Shown: positions 6,289-13,557, numbered from the stretch's first letter. The stretch is 27,927 nucleotides of DNA from Alphaproteobacteria bacterium (GCA_017308345.1 JAFKFE010000168.1:1-27927); one strand, 5' to 3'. Numbers and translations are program-made. The notes: a model not told the origin generated them from the letters alone.

Positions 6289-7008
6289 TTATCTCGGCTC
6301 TCGCGCCATGCTGAGATAGGTCGGATCGAACTCGGCGAGCCCGACCAGGCGTTGCCAGTCGAGAATCTCGATGCTGTGATTCGTCCAGTTGATCACGTTC
6401 ATGCGGCGCAGCGTGCCGATCACCCGGTTCATGTGGACCACGGACAGGCCGAGCACGTCGGCGAGTTGGGCCTGCGACAGCGGCAGATGGAAGCTCATGT
6501 CGCGGGTCTTCTTCACCACCTGCAGCCTGACGAACAGTTCACATATCAAATGCGCGAGATGCGAGGTCTTGGAGCGTCGCCCCATGGCCACGATCCATTC
6601 GCGGTGGATGGCGCCGTCGACCAGCGTGTCCAGCCACAACAGCCGGGTCAGATGCGGCGCCTGTTCGGTGATCGTTTTCAGCTTGCCATGATCGGCCGCG
6701 AGCACATGACAGGGCGAGAGCGCGATGATGCCGTGATCCATCGTCTTGAGCAGGAAGGCATGCAGGTCGACGAAGTCGCCCGCGACCTGCAGCGAGGTGA
6801 ACTGCCGCCCGCCATCCTCCAGCACCTTGTAGCGCGCAGCCAGGCCGTCGATGATCAGCGTGCTGAAGAGCGGCCGCGTTCCCTCCGAGACGATATCCTC
6901 GCCGGCCGCGACATACTTCTCGAGCGACATGGCGCCGGCCAGCAGCGCCTTCTCTTCCTCCGAGAGGGCGTCGTGCTGGCCGAGATTGAGATAAAGTGAT
7001 TCCAGCAT
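6289..7008 (-). CDS. Crp/Fnr-family transcriptional regulator, 239 aa
   Basis: The protein has an N-terminal cyclic-nucleotide-binding-type beta barrel (residues about 20-120, with ISEGTRP-like turn and GDFVDLHAFLL), a long dimer helix, and a winged HTH (SQAQLADVLGLSVVHMNRVI near residue 175-195). There is no FNR-type cysteine cluster, so it probably does not carry an iron-sulphur cluster. The start ATG at 7008 has GGAGG seven bases upstream; an earlier in-frame start lacks this. It is about 81% identical over the last 112 residues to the truncated gene at 2-340. The two lie in opposite orientation around the stress-type gene cluster. The effector and targets are unknown. Confidence 0.93.
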   Translation of the reverse strand: MLESLYLNLGQHDALSEEEKALLAGAMSLEKYVAAGEDIVSEGTRPLFSTLIIDGLAARYKVLEDGGRQFTSLQVAGDFVDLHAFLLKTMDHGIIALSPCHVLAADHGKLKTITEQAPHLTRLLWLDTLVDGAIHREWIVAMGRRSKTSHLAHLICELFVRLQVVKKTRDMSFHLPLSQAQLADVLGLSVVHMNRVIGTLRRMNVINWTNHSIEILDWQRLVGLAEFDPTYLSMAREPR

Positions 7009-7173
7009 CGGGCTGCCTCCAGTCGCCACTTCCAACGCCGCAGGCCGATGCTGGTTGCAGGCGGTCGCACGCCGCAAGGCAGGCGCATCACCGATTTCCT
7101 CTCAAAATCAGATGTTTCGGAACCATGGCCGCGCTGGAGAATTGAAGGTCGAAATGCCGGGATCGACCTGCCG

Positions 7174-7464
7174 ATGCAACGCTTCTACTTCAACGTGTAC
7201 AACACCGAGCACAGCCAGATGGACAGTGACGGGCAGCTCTTCGCCAGCCGCGAGCGCGCCGGCATGGAGGCGCTGCGCATCCTGCACGACGTCGCCCGCG
7301 ACGAGATGCCAGGCGGCAGCCATCTTACGATCACCGTGAAGGTGCTGGACGCGCAGCGCGACCAGATTTTCGAGGCGTCGCTGACGCTCGATTTAGCCTG
7401 GACGGGACATGACGCCGGCTCCACCAAGCGTCGGGCGCGCCTCGCTTATGCCAACATCAGGTAG
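7174..7464 (+). CDS. DUF6894 family protein, 96 aa
   Basis: The start MQRFYFNVYN, a following short Asp/Gly-containing turn, and the helix ERAGMEALRILHDVARDEMPGG are typical of the DUF6894 family. These are small soluble alpha/beta proteins very common in rhizobia and Methylobacterium with no known function. The ATG at 7174 is chosen because family members begin here; the frame is open upstream to 7048 without similarity. It converges on the membrane-tail gene at 7446-7907 with a 19-base overlap of the 3' ends. Confidence 0.82.
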   Translation: MQRFYFNVYNTEHSQMDSDGQLFASRERAGMEALRILHDVARDEMPGGSHLTITVKVLDAQRDQIFEASLTLDLAWTGHDAGSTKRRARLAYANIR

Positions 7465-7907
7465 AGCAACGGCAGGGCGGCCAGGCCGATCGCCATGGCG
7501 ATCAGCGTGGCATGGCCGAGTCGTTCCGCACGCCTGGCCATGTCGGCGACCACGTCCTCATCGTTGATGATGTCGAGGAACGAAAGATCGGCAAGCGTGG
7601 CACGCTGGTTGTCGTTGGCAGGCAGGCTTTCGGAATCCTGCCGGGCGGGCTTTGCAGAAATGTTGGTCAAAACGTCGTCTCGCTCCGAAGCCGGCTGCGC
7701 GGCGTTCCTGTTGGTGGGTATTGGTGCCCGCCGGAATTGGGCGGGGGGCGACCGGCGGGCACCAGGACGGCCGGCGATGGAGGGGGCTTTTCTCGACGGC
7801 CGCTCCCCAATCCGTGGAAAGCAGATTGGTTGCATAGGCCAGTCCAATGCGTTGGTCAGGTCGGACTTCAGTCTGACCCGGGTCACGAAATGTTTCAGCA
7901 GGAACAT
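7446..7907 (-). CDS. Hypothetical tail-anchored membrane protein, 153 aa
   Basis: The C-terminal 22 residues form one hydrophobic helix (TLIAMAIGLAALPLLYLMLA) preceded by an acidic helix (FLDIINDEDVVADMARRAERLG). The rest is polar, Pro/Arg-rich and probably disordered, so the protein would be anchored by its tail with a cytosolic N-terminus. The start at 7907 lies about 28 bases after the predicted transcription start of a GGAAC-N16-GGTT promoter, though the AAAGG ribosome site is too close to it. A shorter form from the ATG at about 7835 is possible. No family recognised. Confidence 0.6.
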   Translation of the reverse strand: MFLLKHFVTRVRLKSDLTNALDWPMQPICFPRIGERPSRKAPSIAGRPGARRSPPAQFRRAPIPTNRNAAQPASERDDVLTNISAKPARQDSESLPANDNQRATLADLSFLDIINDEDVVADMARRAERLGHATLIAMAIGLAALPLLYLMLA

Positions 7908-7939
7908 CCTTTACAGACGCCTGCTTCACCATCCCGGAT

Positions 7940-7966
7940 GGAACCTCTTCGCCGCCCTTCAGTTCC
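7940..7966. promoter_or_regulatory. Bidirectional EcfG-type promoter (GGAAC-N17-GTTCC)
   Basis: On the plus strand GGAAC (7940-7944) and AGTT (7961-7964) are 16 bases apart. On the minus strand GGAAC (7966-7962) and GGTT (7945-7942) are also 16 bases apart. Each -10 element overlaps the other strand's -35 element. The plus-strand promoter leads to the operon starting at 8023, the minus-strand one to the gene starting at 7907. The spacing fits general-stress sigma factor promoters in both directions. Confidence 0.65.
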
Positions 7967-8022
7967 CCTAGGGATCGGCTGAAGTGCAGCCGTCGCCACA
8001 GGATGGTTCAATGGAGGCGCCA

Positions 8023-8511
8023 ATGTCCCTGCATACACTTCATCCCGAACGCGTCGATGAGACCCGCGTGCAGGCCTACTCGACCTTCGGGCCGTTGCTG
8101 GTCCATTCGCTGGCGCAAAGACTGGCCCGCTGCCAGGGCATGCGCGAACTGGACAAGGTCGAACAGTCGCTGGTGCGCCTCATCGAGGAGACGGGTGTTG
8201 CCGCTCCACATGGCGAGGCGATGAAGGAATTCGCGATCGAGCTCGTCGTGTCGACGCTTCGCAATGCGCGCGAGCATCCCGACGCCAAGCAGGACCTGGA
8301 AGAGATCGATGAACGGCGTGCCGAGGGCCGCTCGGAGGATCAGTTCACGCTGGAAGAGCAATTGCAGTCCGGCCTCGAGGACTCTTTTCCGGCAAGCGAC
8401 CCGCCGGCCGTGGTTTCGACCGCGATCACCGGCGGCTCGAAGGACATCGTCGGCACAGACGAGGTGTTGCGCCGCAAGAAGGAGGCACGCCGCAGGCGGC
8501 CGGCAGACTGA
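8023..8511 (+). CDS. Hypothetical protein with DSFPASDPP motif, 162 aa
   Basis: The ATG at 8023 is chosen because GGAGG lies six bases upstream; in-frame starts at 8011 (ATG) and 7984 (GTG) are alternatives. The protein is soluble and mostly helical. It ends with an acidic segment (LEEQLQSGLEDSFPASDPPAV) found at the C-terminus of many small stress-linked rhizobial proteins, then a basic tail (RRKKEARRRRPAD). The function is unknown. It heads a three-gene run (8023-9094) with 18- and 28-base gaps under a candidate stress promoter. Confidence 0.75.
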   Translation: MSLHTLHPERVDETRVQAYSTFGPLLVHSLAQRLARCQGMRELDKVEQSLVRLIEETGVAAPHGEAMKEFAIELVVSTLRNAREHPDAKQDLEEIDERRAEGRSEDQFTLEEQLQSGLEDSFPASDPPAVVSTAITGGSKDIVGTDEVLRRKKEARRRRPAD

Positions 8512-8529
8512 AACCGAAGGAGGCTCGCG

Positions 8530-8748
8530 ATGCCCCAAGCGAACGACAACATTCCGCATCGTCCCGGCGGCGCCCATGCGCCCCGGACGAGCGAGCTGCC
8601 AACCAAGGGCGGTGACGATCCCGACGTGCGCTTCCTTGCGGAGAACACCGATCTGTCCCCGAAGCAGGCGCGCGAGCTGATCCGCGAGCACGGACATGAC
8701 CGCGCCAAGCTGCTCGAGATCGCAAGAACCATGAAGGCGGAGAGCTGA
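8530..8748 (+). CDS. Small DUF3606-like protein, 72 aa
   Basis: A polar, Pro/Gly-rich N-terminus precedes a conserved helical region VRFLAENTDLSPKQARELIREHGHDRAKLLEIARTM, which has the spacing of DUF3606-type proteins. The ATG at 8530 has AAGGAGG upstream. It is cytosolic with no known role. Its motif resembles the 61-aa protein at 4792-4977. It is the second gene of the 8023-9094 run. Confidence 0.75.
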   Translation: MPQANDNIPHRPGGAHAPRTSELPTKGGDDPDVRFLAENTDLSPKQARELIREHGHDRAKLLEIARTMKAES

Positions 8749-8776
8749 CCGCACCCCATTTATCGAGGAGAAAACC

Positions 8777-9094
8777 ATGCCACGTCGCGACAAGTCGAAA
8801 TACACCGACAAGCAGGAACGCAAGGCCGATCATATCGCCGAAGGTTACGAGAAACGCGGCGTGTCGGAGAAGGAAGCCGAGCGGCGCGCCTGGGCGACCG
8901 TCAACAAGGACGACGGCGGCGGCAAGAAGGAAGGCGGATCGGGGCGCGGCCAGCACACCGGCCACCCGGCCGCGCATAAGGGCGGCAGGATGGGCGGCAA
9001 GGCGTCGGGCGAGCGTTCGCCGTCCGAGCGGTCAGCCTCGGCCAGGAAGGCCGCGGCGACGCGCAAGCGGAATGAGAGCCACGCGCATCATTGA
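8777..9094 (+). CDS. Small basic 'plasmid stabilisation'/KGG-like protein, 105 aa
   Basis: The ATG at 8777 is preceded by AGGAG. The N-terminal half (KYTDKQERKADHIAEGYEKR, EKEAERRAWATVNK) matches a family often labelled plasmid stabilisation protein, although chromosomal copies such as this one are widespread and no plasmid role is shown. The C-terminal half is a disordered Gly/Lys/Ser/His-rich tail with KGG- and GGR-type motifs (HKGGRMGGKASGER). The high positive charge suggests nucleic-acid contact. It is the third gene of the putative stress operon starting at 8023. Confidence 0.8.
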   Translation: MPRRDKSKYTDKQERKADHIAEGYEKRGVSEKEAERRAWATVNKDDGGGKKEGGSGRGQHTGHPAAHKGGRMGGKASGERSPSERSASARKAAATRKRNESHAHH

Positions 9095-9104
9095 GCGCGG
9101 AATT

Positions 9105-9128
9105 CCCTTCTCCCTTGTGGGAGAAGGG
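9105..9128. repeat. Perfect intergenic palindrome between convergent genes
   Basis: CCCTTCTCCC and its exact complement GGGAGAAGGG flank a 4-base loop (TTGT). There is no T-run on either side, so it is not a classical terminator. The same motif is a familiar short intergenic repeat in rhizobia. It may protect the 3' ends of the convergent transcripts ending at 9094 and 9137. Confidence 0.7.
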
Positions 9129-9136
9129 GAAAACTC

Positions 9137-9595
9137 TCACAGCGGCATCGCCGAGGTCTGCTTGATCGTCTGGCTCGGCACATCCGTCTTGACGTTCTGC
9201 ACACCCTTGATGCGGCTCAGATGCTCCGACTGGAAGCGGCGGTAGTCGTCGATGCCGGCGGCGACGATCCGCACCATGGCGTCGCAGTCGCCCAGCATCA
9301 GGTAGCACTCCATCACTTCCGGGAATTTCGCCACCTCGGCCGCGAAATGCTCGATCGTGTCCTCGTCCTGCTGCTTCAGCCAGATGCGGGTGAAGAAGGT
9401 CTGGCCGCGGCCGATCTTGGCCGGGTTGAGCACCGCGACATAGCGGTCGATGACGCCGGCCTCCTCCAGCAGCTTGACGCGGCGCAGGCAGGGCGACGGC
9501 GACAGGCCGACCTCCCTGGCCAGATCGTTGTTGGCCATGCGCCCGTCTCGCTGCAGGGCGCGCAGGATGCGCCTGTCGATCTCATCCAGCTTCAT
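9137..9595 (-). CDS. Lrp/AsnC-family transcriptional regulator, 152 aa
   Basis: The protein has the standard layout: an N-terminal HTH (LDEIDRRILRALQRDGRMANNDLAREVGLSPSPCLRRV, residues about 2-45, shown here only in outline) and a C-terminal RAM domain (residues about 65-145) that binds amino acids. The start ATG at 9595 begins at the conserved MKLDEID; a TTG five codons upstream is possible. It is divergent from azlCD, and in many bacteria an adjacent Lrp-type protein controls this exporter in response to branched-chain amino acids. Length is normal. Control of azlCD is inferred from position. Confidence 0.92.
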   Translation of the reverse strand: MKLDEIDRRILRALQRDGRMANNDLAREVGLSPSPCLRRVKLLEEAGVIDRYVAVLNPAKIGRGQTFFTRIWLKQQDEDTIEHFAAEVAKFPEVMECYLMLGDCDAMVRIVAAGIDDYRRFQSEHLSRIKGVQNVKTDVPSQTIKQTSAMPL

Positions 9596-9641
9596 GGCTT
9601 CAGATTCCAATCATTTTCCCGATTGCGCTATCATATGCCAA

Positions 9642-9654
9642 ATTCTGCCAGAAT
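9642..9654. promoter_or_regulatory. Candidate Lrp-type operator in the azlC upstream region
   Basis: ATTCTG-C-CAGAAT is a perfect 13-base palindrome in the 171-bp region between the Lrp-type gene and azlC, 47 bases from the regulator start. Its size and location fit an Lrp/AsnC binding site; this is not proven. Confidence 0.4.
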
Positions 9655-9766
9655 CGGCGCATCTTCGCAACCCGATTGCCGGGCGTTTGGGCTATGGTCC
9701 GGCAACCGATGACCCCCACAACCGACCGGGAGAACGGCGGCCGCGAGGCCCGCCGACGGCAAAGCC

Positions 9767-10510
9767 ATGAGCGTTTCCGAGATCGCCCTCGCCAAGGGCC
9801 AGACCACCAACGGGCGCGGCGACGAGTTCCGGCGCGGGCTCGCCGCCTCGGTGCCGGTGCTGCTTGGCATCGTCCCCTATGCGCTGGTGCTCGGCGCGCA
9901 GGCCGCGCGGAAGGGCCTCGGCGTCGCCGAGGTGCCGCTGATGACCGGGCTCAACTTCGCCGGCGGCTCGGAATTCGCCGCGATCCAGCTCTGGACCTCG
10001 CCGCCGCACATCCTTCTGATCGCCGCCATCACCTTGCTGGTCAACAGCCGGCATTTCCTGATGGGCGCGGCGCTTGCGCCGTTCATCAAGCACTTGCCGA
10101 GGCGCCAGGTTTTTCCGGCGCTGTTTTTGATGTGTGACGAGAGCTGGGCCGTCGGCTTGGCCGACGCACAGCGCCGCGCCGCCGCCGGCCTGCGGCCGGC
10201 CTTCAGCCTGCCCTTCTATCTGGGCGCCGCCCTGCCCTTCTACCTCGCCTGGGTCGCGTTCACCACCTGCGGCGCGGCGCTCGGTCCAGTGCTGGGCGAC
10301 GTCGAAACATACGGCTTCGCGATGGCCTTCCCGGCTGTCTTCCTGGTGCTGCTTCGGGGCATGTGGAAAGGCTTTGCCGCGGCGCGGCCCTGGCTGGTCA
10401 GCCTGATCGTTGCGGCGCTCGCCCATCTCGCCGTGCCCGGTGCCTGGTATGTGGCCGCCGGCGCGCTGTCGGGCCTGGCGGCGGCGTGGTTCCTGGCAGG
10501 TGCGAGATGA
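9767..10510 (+). CDS. azlC: AzlC-family branched-chain amino acid exporter, large subunit
   Basis: The 247-residue protein is a multi-pass membrane protein with the AzlC/YgaZ signature: EFRRGLAASVPVLLGIVPYALVLG near the N-terminus, LNFAGGSEFAAIQLW in the second block, then NSRHFLMGAALAPF and DESWAV. With AzlD it forms a two-component exporter of branched-chain amino acids and analogues in the inner membrane. Length is normal. The stop overlaps the azlD start (ATGA). The upstream region is shared with the divergent Lrp-type gene. Substrate is inferred from family. Confidence 0.93.
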   Translation: MSVSEIALAKGQTTNGRGDEFRRGLAASVPVLLGIVPYALVLGAQAARKGLGVAEVPLMTGLNFAGGSEFAAIQLWTSPPHILLIAAITLLVNSRHFLMGAALAPFIKHLPRRQVFPALFLMCDESWAVGLADAQRRAAAGLRPAFSLPFYLGAALPFYLAWVAFTTCGAALGPVLGDVETYGFAMAFPAVFLVLLRGMWKGFAAARPWLVSLIVAALAHLAVPGAWYVAAGALSGLAAAWFLAGAR

Positions 10511-10806
10511 TCGATCCGATGACCGTGCTCGCCGTCCTGGCGATGGCCGGCGTGACCTATCTCACCCGCATCGGCGGCTATGTTATGCTGAAGAACCGCG
10601 CCCTCGGCCAGCGCGCCACGGCGGTGATGGAAGCCGCGCCCGGCTGCGTGCTGATCTCGGTGATCGCGCCGGACTTCGTCTCCAGGAATCCGGCCAACCT
10701 CGCGGCTTTGGCCATCACCCTGCTTGCCGCCACAAGGCTGCCGATGCTGCCGACGGTGGTGATCGGGGTCACTTCGGCGGGCGTGCTGAAGTGGCTGATG
10801 GGCTAA
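10507..10806 (+). CDS. azlD: AzlD-family exporter small subunit
   Basis: The 99-residue protein has three to four hydrophobic helices and the AzlD/YgaH features TYLTRIGGYV and a Leu/Pro-containing final helix (ATRLPMLPTVVIGV). It starts inside the last codons of azlC (4-base ATGA overlap), so translation is coupled. It works with AzlC to export branched-chain amino acids. The transcript ends before an intergenic repeat that starts one base after the stop codon. Confidence 0.93.
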   Translation: MIDPMTVLAVLAMAGVTYLTRIGGYVMLKNRALGQRATAVMEAAPGCVLISVIAPDFVSRNPANLAALAITLLAATRLPMLPTVVIGVTSAGVLKWLMG

Positions 10807-10902
10807 AGCGCGTCGCGTTGAACCGGATTCACGCGAAGCGCTGTAAGTCTTTGTTTTTGCGCATGTCGTCTTCCCAGGCCGAGGTCACTTTTGGCGACAT
10901 GC
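10807..10902. repeat. Mesorhizobium-type intergenic repeat (two palindromes)
   Basis: The element starts with AGCGCGTCGCGTTGAACCGG, includes inverted arms AGCGC/GCGCT, a T-rich spacer (TCTTTGTTTTTGCGCATGTCG region), and a second palindrome GCATGTCG/CGACATGC at 10861-10868 and 10895-10902. The layout matches a high-copy repeat I recall from Mesorhizobium genomes. The T-rich spacer after the first palindrome could let it terminate azlCD transcription. Confidence 0.7.
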
Positions 10903-10910
10903 ATTAGGAG

Positions 10911-10943
10911 GGAGCCGCGACCTCCCCCAGAGACCGCGGCTCC
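10911..10943 (-). terminator. Terminator-like hairpin after the Gly/Asp-rich gene
   Basis: A perfect 9-bp stem (GGAGCCGCG, 10911-10919; CGCGGCTCC, 10935-10943) with a 15-nt loop lies 12 bases beyond the minus-strand stop codon. The downstream sequence lacks a U-tract, so its efficiency is doubtful. Confidence 0.4.
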
Positions 10944-10954
10944 GGCGCGGCAAC

Positions 10955-11347
10955 TCAGTCGTCGCCGCCGCCACCACCACCGCTGCCGCCACCTTCGCCG
11001 CCGCCGTCATGACCGCCGCTGTCGCCGCCGCCGTCATGGCCACCGCTGTCATGGCCGCCGCTGCTGCCGCTGTCCCCACCCTGGCCATGATCGCCCTCTT
11101 GATCATCGCCCGCATCGTCGCCCTGGTCACCCTGCTGCGAGCCGGCGTCGACGCCATTGTCGTCGCCTTGCTGATTCTCAGCCGTGGCCTGATCGTCCTC
11201 ATGGCTGCCCGTGGCGCTCTGCTGCTGATCGTCCTGCACAGGCGCGGTCAGGCCGCCGCCGTGGTCGGAGCCCGCGAGCGACGGCTGCGCCGCCAGAATG
11301 CCGAGCAAGGAGACCGAAGCCGCCAGCAGCAAGGGAAAAGCCTTCAT
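10955..11347 (-). CDS. Secreted acidic Gly/Asp/His-rich protein, 130 aa
   Basis: The ATG at 11347 has AAGGAGA upstream, which decides the start. Residues 1-25 are a signal peptide (MKAFPLLLAASVSLLGILAA...). The mature chain is low complexity: Gln/Asp-rich (residues about 30-85), then imperfect repeats of (S)GGHDGGG from about 95 to 125, ending in poly-Gly and DD. It would be disordered, strongly acidic and possibly calcium- or metal-binding, in the periplasm or exported. No family recognised. The tail repeat makes the DNA prone to slippage. Confidence 0.75.
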   Translation of the reverse strand: MKAFPLLLAASVSLLGILAAQPSLAGSDHGGGLTAPVQDDQQQSATGSHEDDQATAENQQGDDNGVDAGSQQGDQGDDAGDDQEGDHGQGGDSGSSGGHDSGGHDGGGDSGGHDGGGEGGGSGGGGGGDD

Positions 11348-11454
11348 TGTCGTCTCCTTCCGGCCCGCGAGCCGCCATTGTCGATGGCTGATCATTGGTC
11401 GTGGCGGATTACAGCGCGCTTAAACGGGCGATTCGAATTTTAGCTATTGCTTAC

Positions 11455-13557
11455 TTATACATGCCGCCGGGCAGGCAGTGTCAATCCGCCCGTCGCCCGC
11501 GCCACGATCGCCTCCAGCGGCTCGGGCCGGTGCAGGAAATAGCCCTGGCCATAGGCGACGCCCATGCCCATGAGTATCTCCAGCGCGGCTTTCTCCTCGA
11601 CCTTCTCGGCCACCACGGCGGCGCCCATCGAGCGGGCGATGCCGGCGATCGCCGAAACGATCTCGCGGTCGAAGCGGCTGTCGGCGATGTGCTCGACGAA
11701 GGAGCCGTCGATCTTGATGGCGTCGATGGGGAAGCGCCTGAGATATTCGAACGAGCTCATGCCGGCGCCGAAATCGTCGAGGCTGACGCGGCAACGGCGC
11801 AGCCTCGCCTTGCGCACGAACTCCGCCGCGGCATCGAAATTGGTGACGGCGGCGGTCTCGGTGATCTCGAAGCCGATGGCCGATGCCGGCGCGCCGCTCT
11901 CGGCCATGGCCTCGTCGACGAAATCCCAGAGCTGCGGATCGGAAAGCGTCTGGGCCGACAGGTTGAAGTCGAGCGAGATGCCGCCCGCGCGCATCGCCTC
12001 GCCATGGCGCGCCAGCGCGGTGCGGATGATCCAGCGGTCGAGCCGGGCGGCAAGGCCGAAGCGCTCGGCGACAGGCATGAAGTCGCCGGGCGGGACGATC
12101 CTGCCGGTGCGGGCCTCGAGCCTGGCCAGCACCTCGACGTGGCGGTTGTCTTCCCACGGCTGGCCGAGCCGGTGGATCTCCTGGCCGAACAGCTTCAGCC
12201 GGCCGTCCTCCATCGCGTCGACAAGGTCGGCGGCCAGCCGCGCGGCGTTGAGGCCGCCGGCGCCCGCCGTCGTTTCCGGCGAGAACACGGCGAAGCGGTC
12301 GCGGCCGCCGGCCTTGGCGGCGTAGCAGGCGTCGTCGGCGCAGGCGAGCGCGTCGGCCACGGCCATGTTGCGGTCGCGCACGAAGGCGATGCCGATGCTG
12401 GCGGCAAGCCTGCGTGAGGTGACCGCCGGGCCGAGATCGGCGTCGCGCACCGCGGCGAGCACGGCGCGGGCAAGTCGCTCGGCGCAGGCGCCATTGCAGT
12501 TCGGCACCAACAGCGCGAACTCGTCGCCGCCAAGGCGCGCCGCATGCGCCGACGCCGGCAGGCTGGCGAGGATGCCCGCCGCGACGCTCCTCAGCGCCAG
12601 ATCGCCGGCGGCATGGCCGGCATAGTCGTTGAGCGCCTTGAAGTAGTCGAGGTCGACATAGAACACGGCGAGCGGCAGGCGCTCGGCCGTGGAGATGTTC
12701 TGGGCAAGCAGCCGGTCGAAGGCGGATCGGTTGAGAAGGCCGGTCAGCGCATCGTGACGCGCAGCGTAGGCAAGCTCCTCGGCGCGCTGCTTCTCCTCGG
12801 TTATGTCGCGCACGGTGCCGAGGACCTGGCCGGACGAACCGACATCGGCGACGAAGCGCACCAGCGACTCGACGTGGCGGACCACGCCATCGCGGCGGAT
12901 GATGCGATATTGCACGGCCACGACGTCGTCCGCGCCGGAGGGCAGCAGATGCGCCCGCTCGGTGGCTTCCTTGTCGTCGGGGTGCAGGAAAGTGTGCCAG
13001 AGGTCGGCGCTCACCTCGTCCTTGTCGGCCACAAAGCCGAATATCTCGCGGGTGCGCGCGTCCCAGTAACTCTTCCTCGTGCCGATGTCGTGGTGCCAGA
13101 TACCGGTGCCGCTGGCTGCGATCGCGAGACGGAAGCGCACATTGACCTGCTCGAGCGCCGCCTCGGCCTCCTTCTGCCGGGTGATATCGGTCTGCACGCC
13201 CAACAGCCGGAGCGGCTTGCCGTCGGCGTCGCGCTCGACGATGCCGCCGCGATCGAGCACCCATACCCAGTGGCCGTCCTTGTGGCGCAGGCGCAGCTCG
13301 GTCTCGATCGAATCGACGATGCCGGCAATGTGACGGTCGCCGCTTTCCTTCGCCCGCTGCCGGTCGTCGGGATGGGTGAGCTGCAACCAGAGGTCCGGCG
13401 TGCTGGCGAGTTCGCCCGGCTCGTAGCCCAGCATCTTCGACCAGGTCGGCGAATAGTAGCAGTCGCCGGTCGACAGATTCCAGTCCCACAAGCCGAGATG
13501 AGCGCGGTCAAGCGCCAGCGCCCAGAACTTGCCGTCACGTTTATTGTCGTCCGCCAT
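11455..13557 (-). CDS. PAS-PAS-GGDEF-EAL cyclic-di-GMP signalling protein, 700 aa
   Basis: Two PAS domains of the PAS_3 type lie at about residues 15-135 and 140-265 (each ends in an LG-(V/T)-(Q/R)-DIT motif). A GGDEF domain follows, with an intact GGDEF at 343-347 and DALTGLLNR. The C-terminal EAL domain has EVL at 475-477 in place of EAL. It keeps the other catalytic landmarks: FNLSAQ, EITET, DDFGAGMSS, IDAIKID, VAEKVE and QGYFL. No RxxD inhibitory site precedes GGDEF. The protein lacks membrane segments, so it is a cytosolic sensor that may make or degrade c-di-GMP. The start ATG at 13557 (MADDN) precedes the first PAS; the frame is open upstream without similarity. It lies 133 bases downstream of the Crp-like gene on the same strand. 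Confidence 0.93.
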   Translation of the reverse strand: MADDNKRDGKFWALALDRAHLGLWDWNLSTGDCYYSPTWSKMLGYEPGELASTPDLWLQLTHPDDRQRAKESGDRHIAGIVDSIETELRLRHKDGHWVWVLDRGGIVERDADGKPLRLLGVQTDITRQKEAEAALEQVNVRFRLAIAASGTGIWHHDIGTRKSYWDARTREIFGFVADKDEVSADLWHTFLHPDDKEATERAHLLPSGADDVVAVQYRIIRRDGVVRHVESLVRFVADVGSSGQVLGTVRDITEEKQRAEELAYAARHDALTGLLNRSAFDRLLAQNISTAERLPLAVFYVDLDYFKALNDYAGHAAGDLALRSVAAGILASLPASAHAARLGGDEFALLVPNCNGACAERLARAVLAAVRDADLGPAVTSRRLAASIGIAFVRDRNMAVADALACADDACYAAKAGGRDRFAVFSPETTAGAGGLNAARLAADLVDAMEDGRLKLFGQEIHRLGQPWEDNRHVEVLARLEARTGRIVPPGDFMPVAERFGLAARLDRWIIRTALARHGEAMRAGGISLDFNLSAQTLSDPQLWDFVDEAMAESGAPASAIGFEITETAAVTNFDAAAEFVRKARLRRCRVSLDDFGAGMSSFEYLRRFPIDAIKIDGSFVEHIADSRFDREIVSAIAGIARSMGAAVVAEKVEEKAALEILMGMGVAYGQGYFLHRPEPLEAIVARATGGLTLPARRHV

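Noticed and set aside
7119..7143. GGAAC upstream of the DUF6894 gene as another stress promoter
   Set aside because: At 16 or 17 bases downstream the sequence is AATT or ATTG, not an NGTT -10 element.
7558..7932. Alternative minus-strand frame starting MVKQASVKD that might be a frameshifted start of the 7446-7907 gene
   Set aside because: Its third codon positions are less GC-rich than the 7907 frame over the same bases, and its start would lie at the predicted transcription start with no room for a ribosome site.
9105..9128. The CCCTTCTCCC palindrome as a bidirectional intrinsic terminator
   Set aside because: It lacks a T-run on either strand, so it is listed as a repeat.
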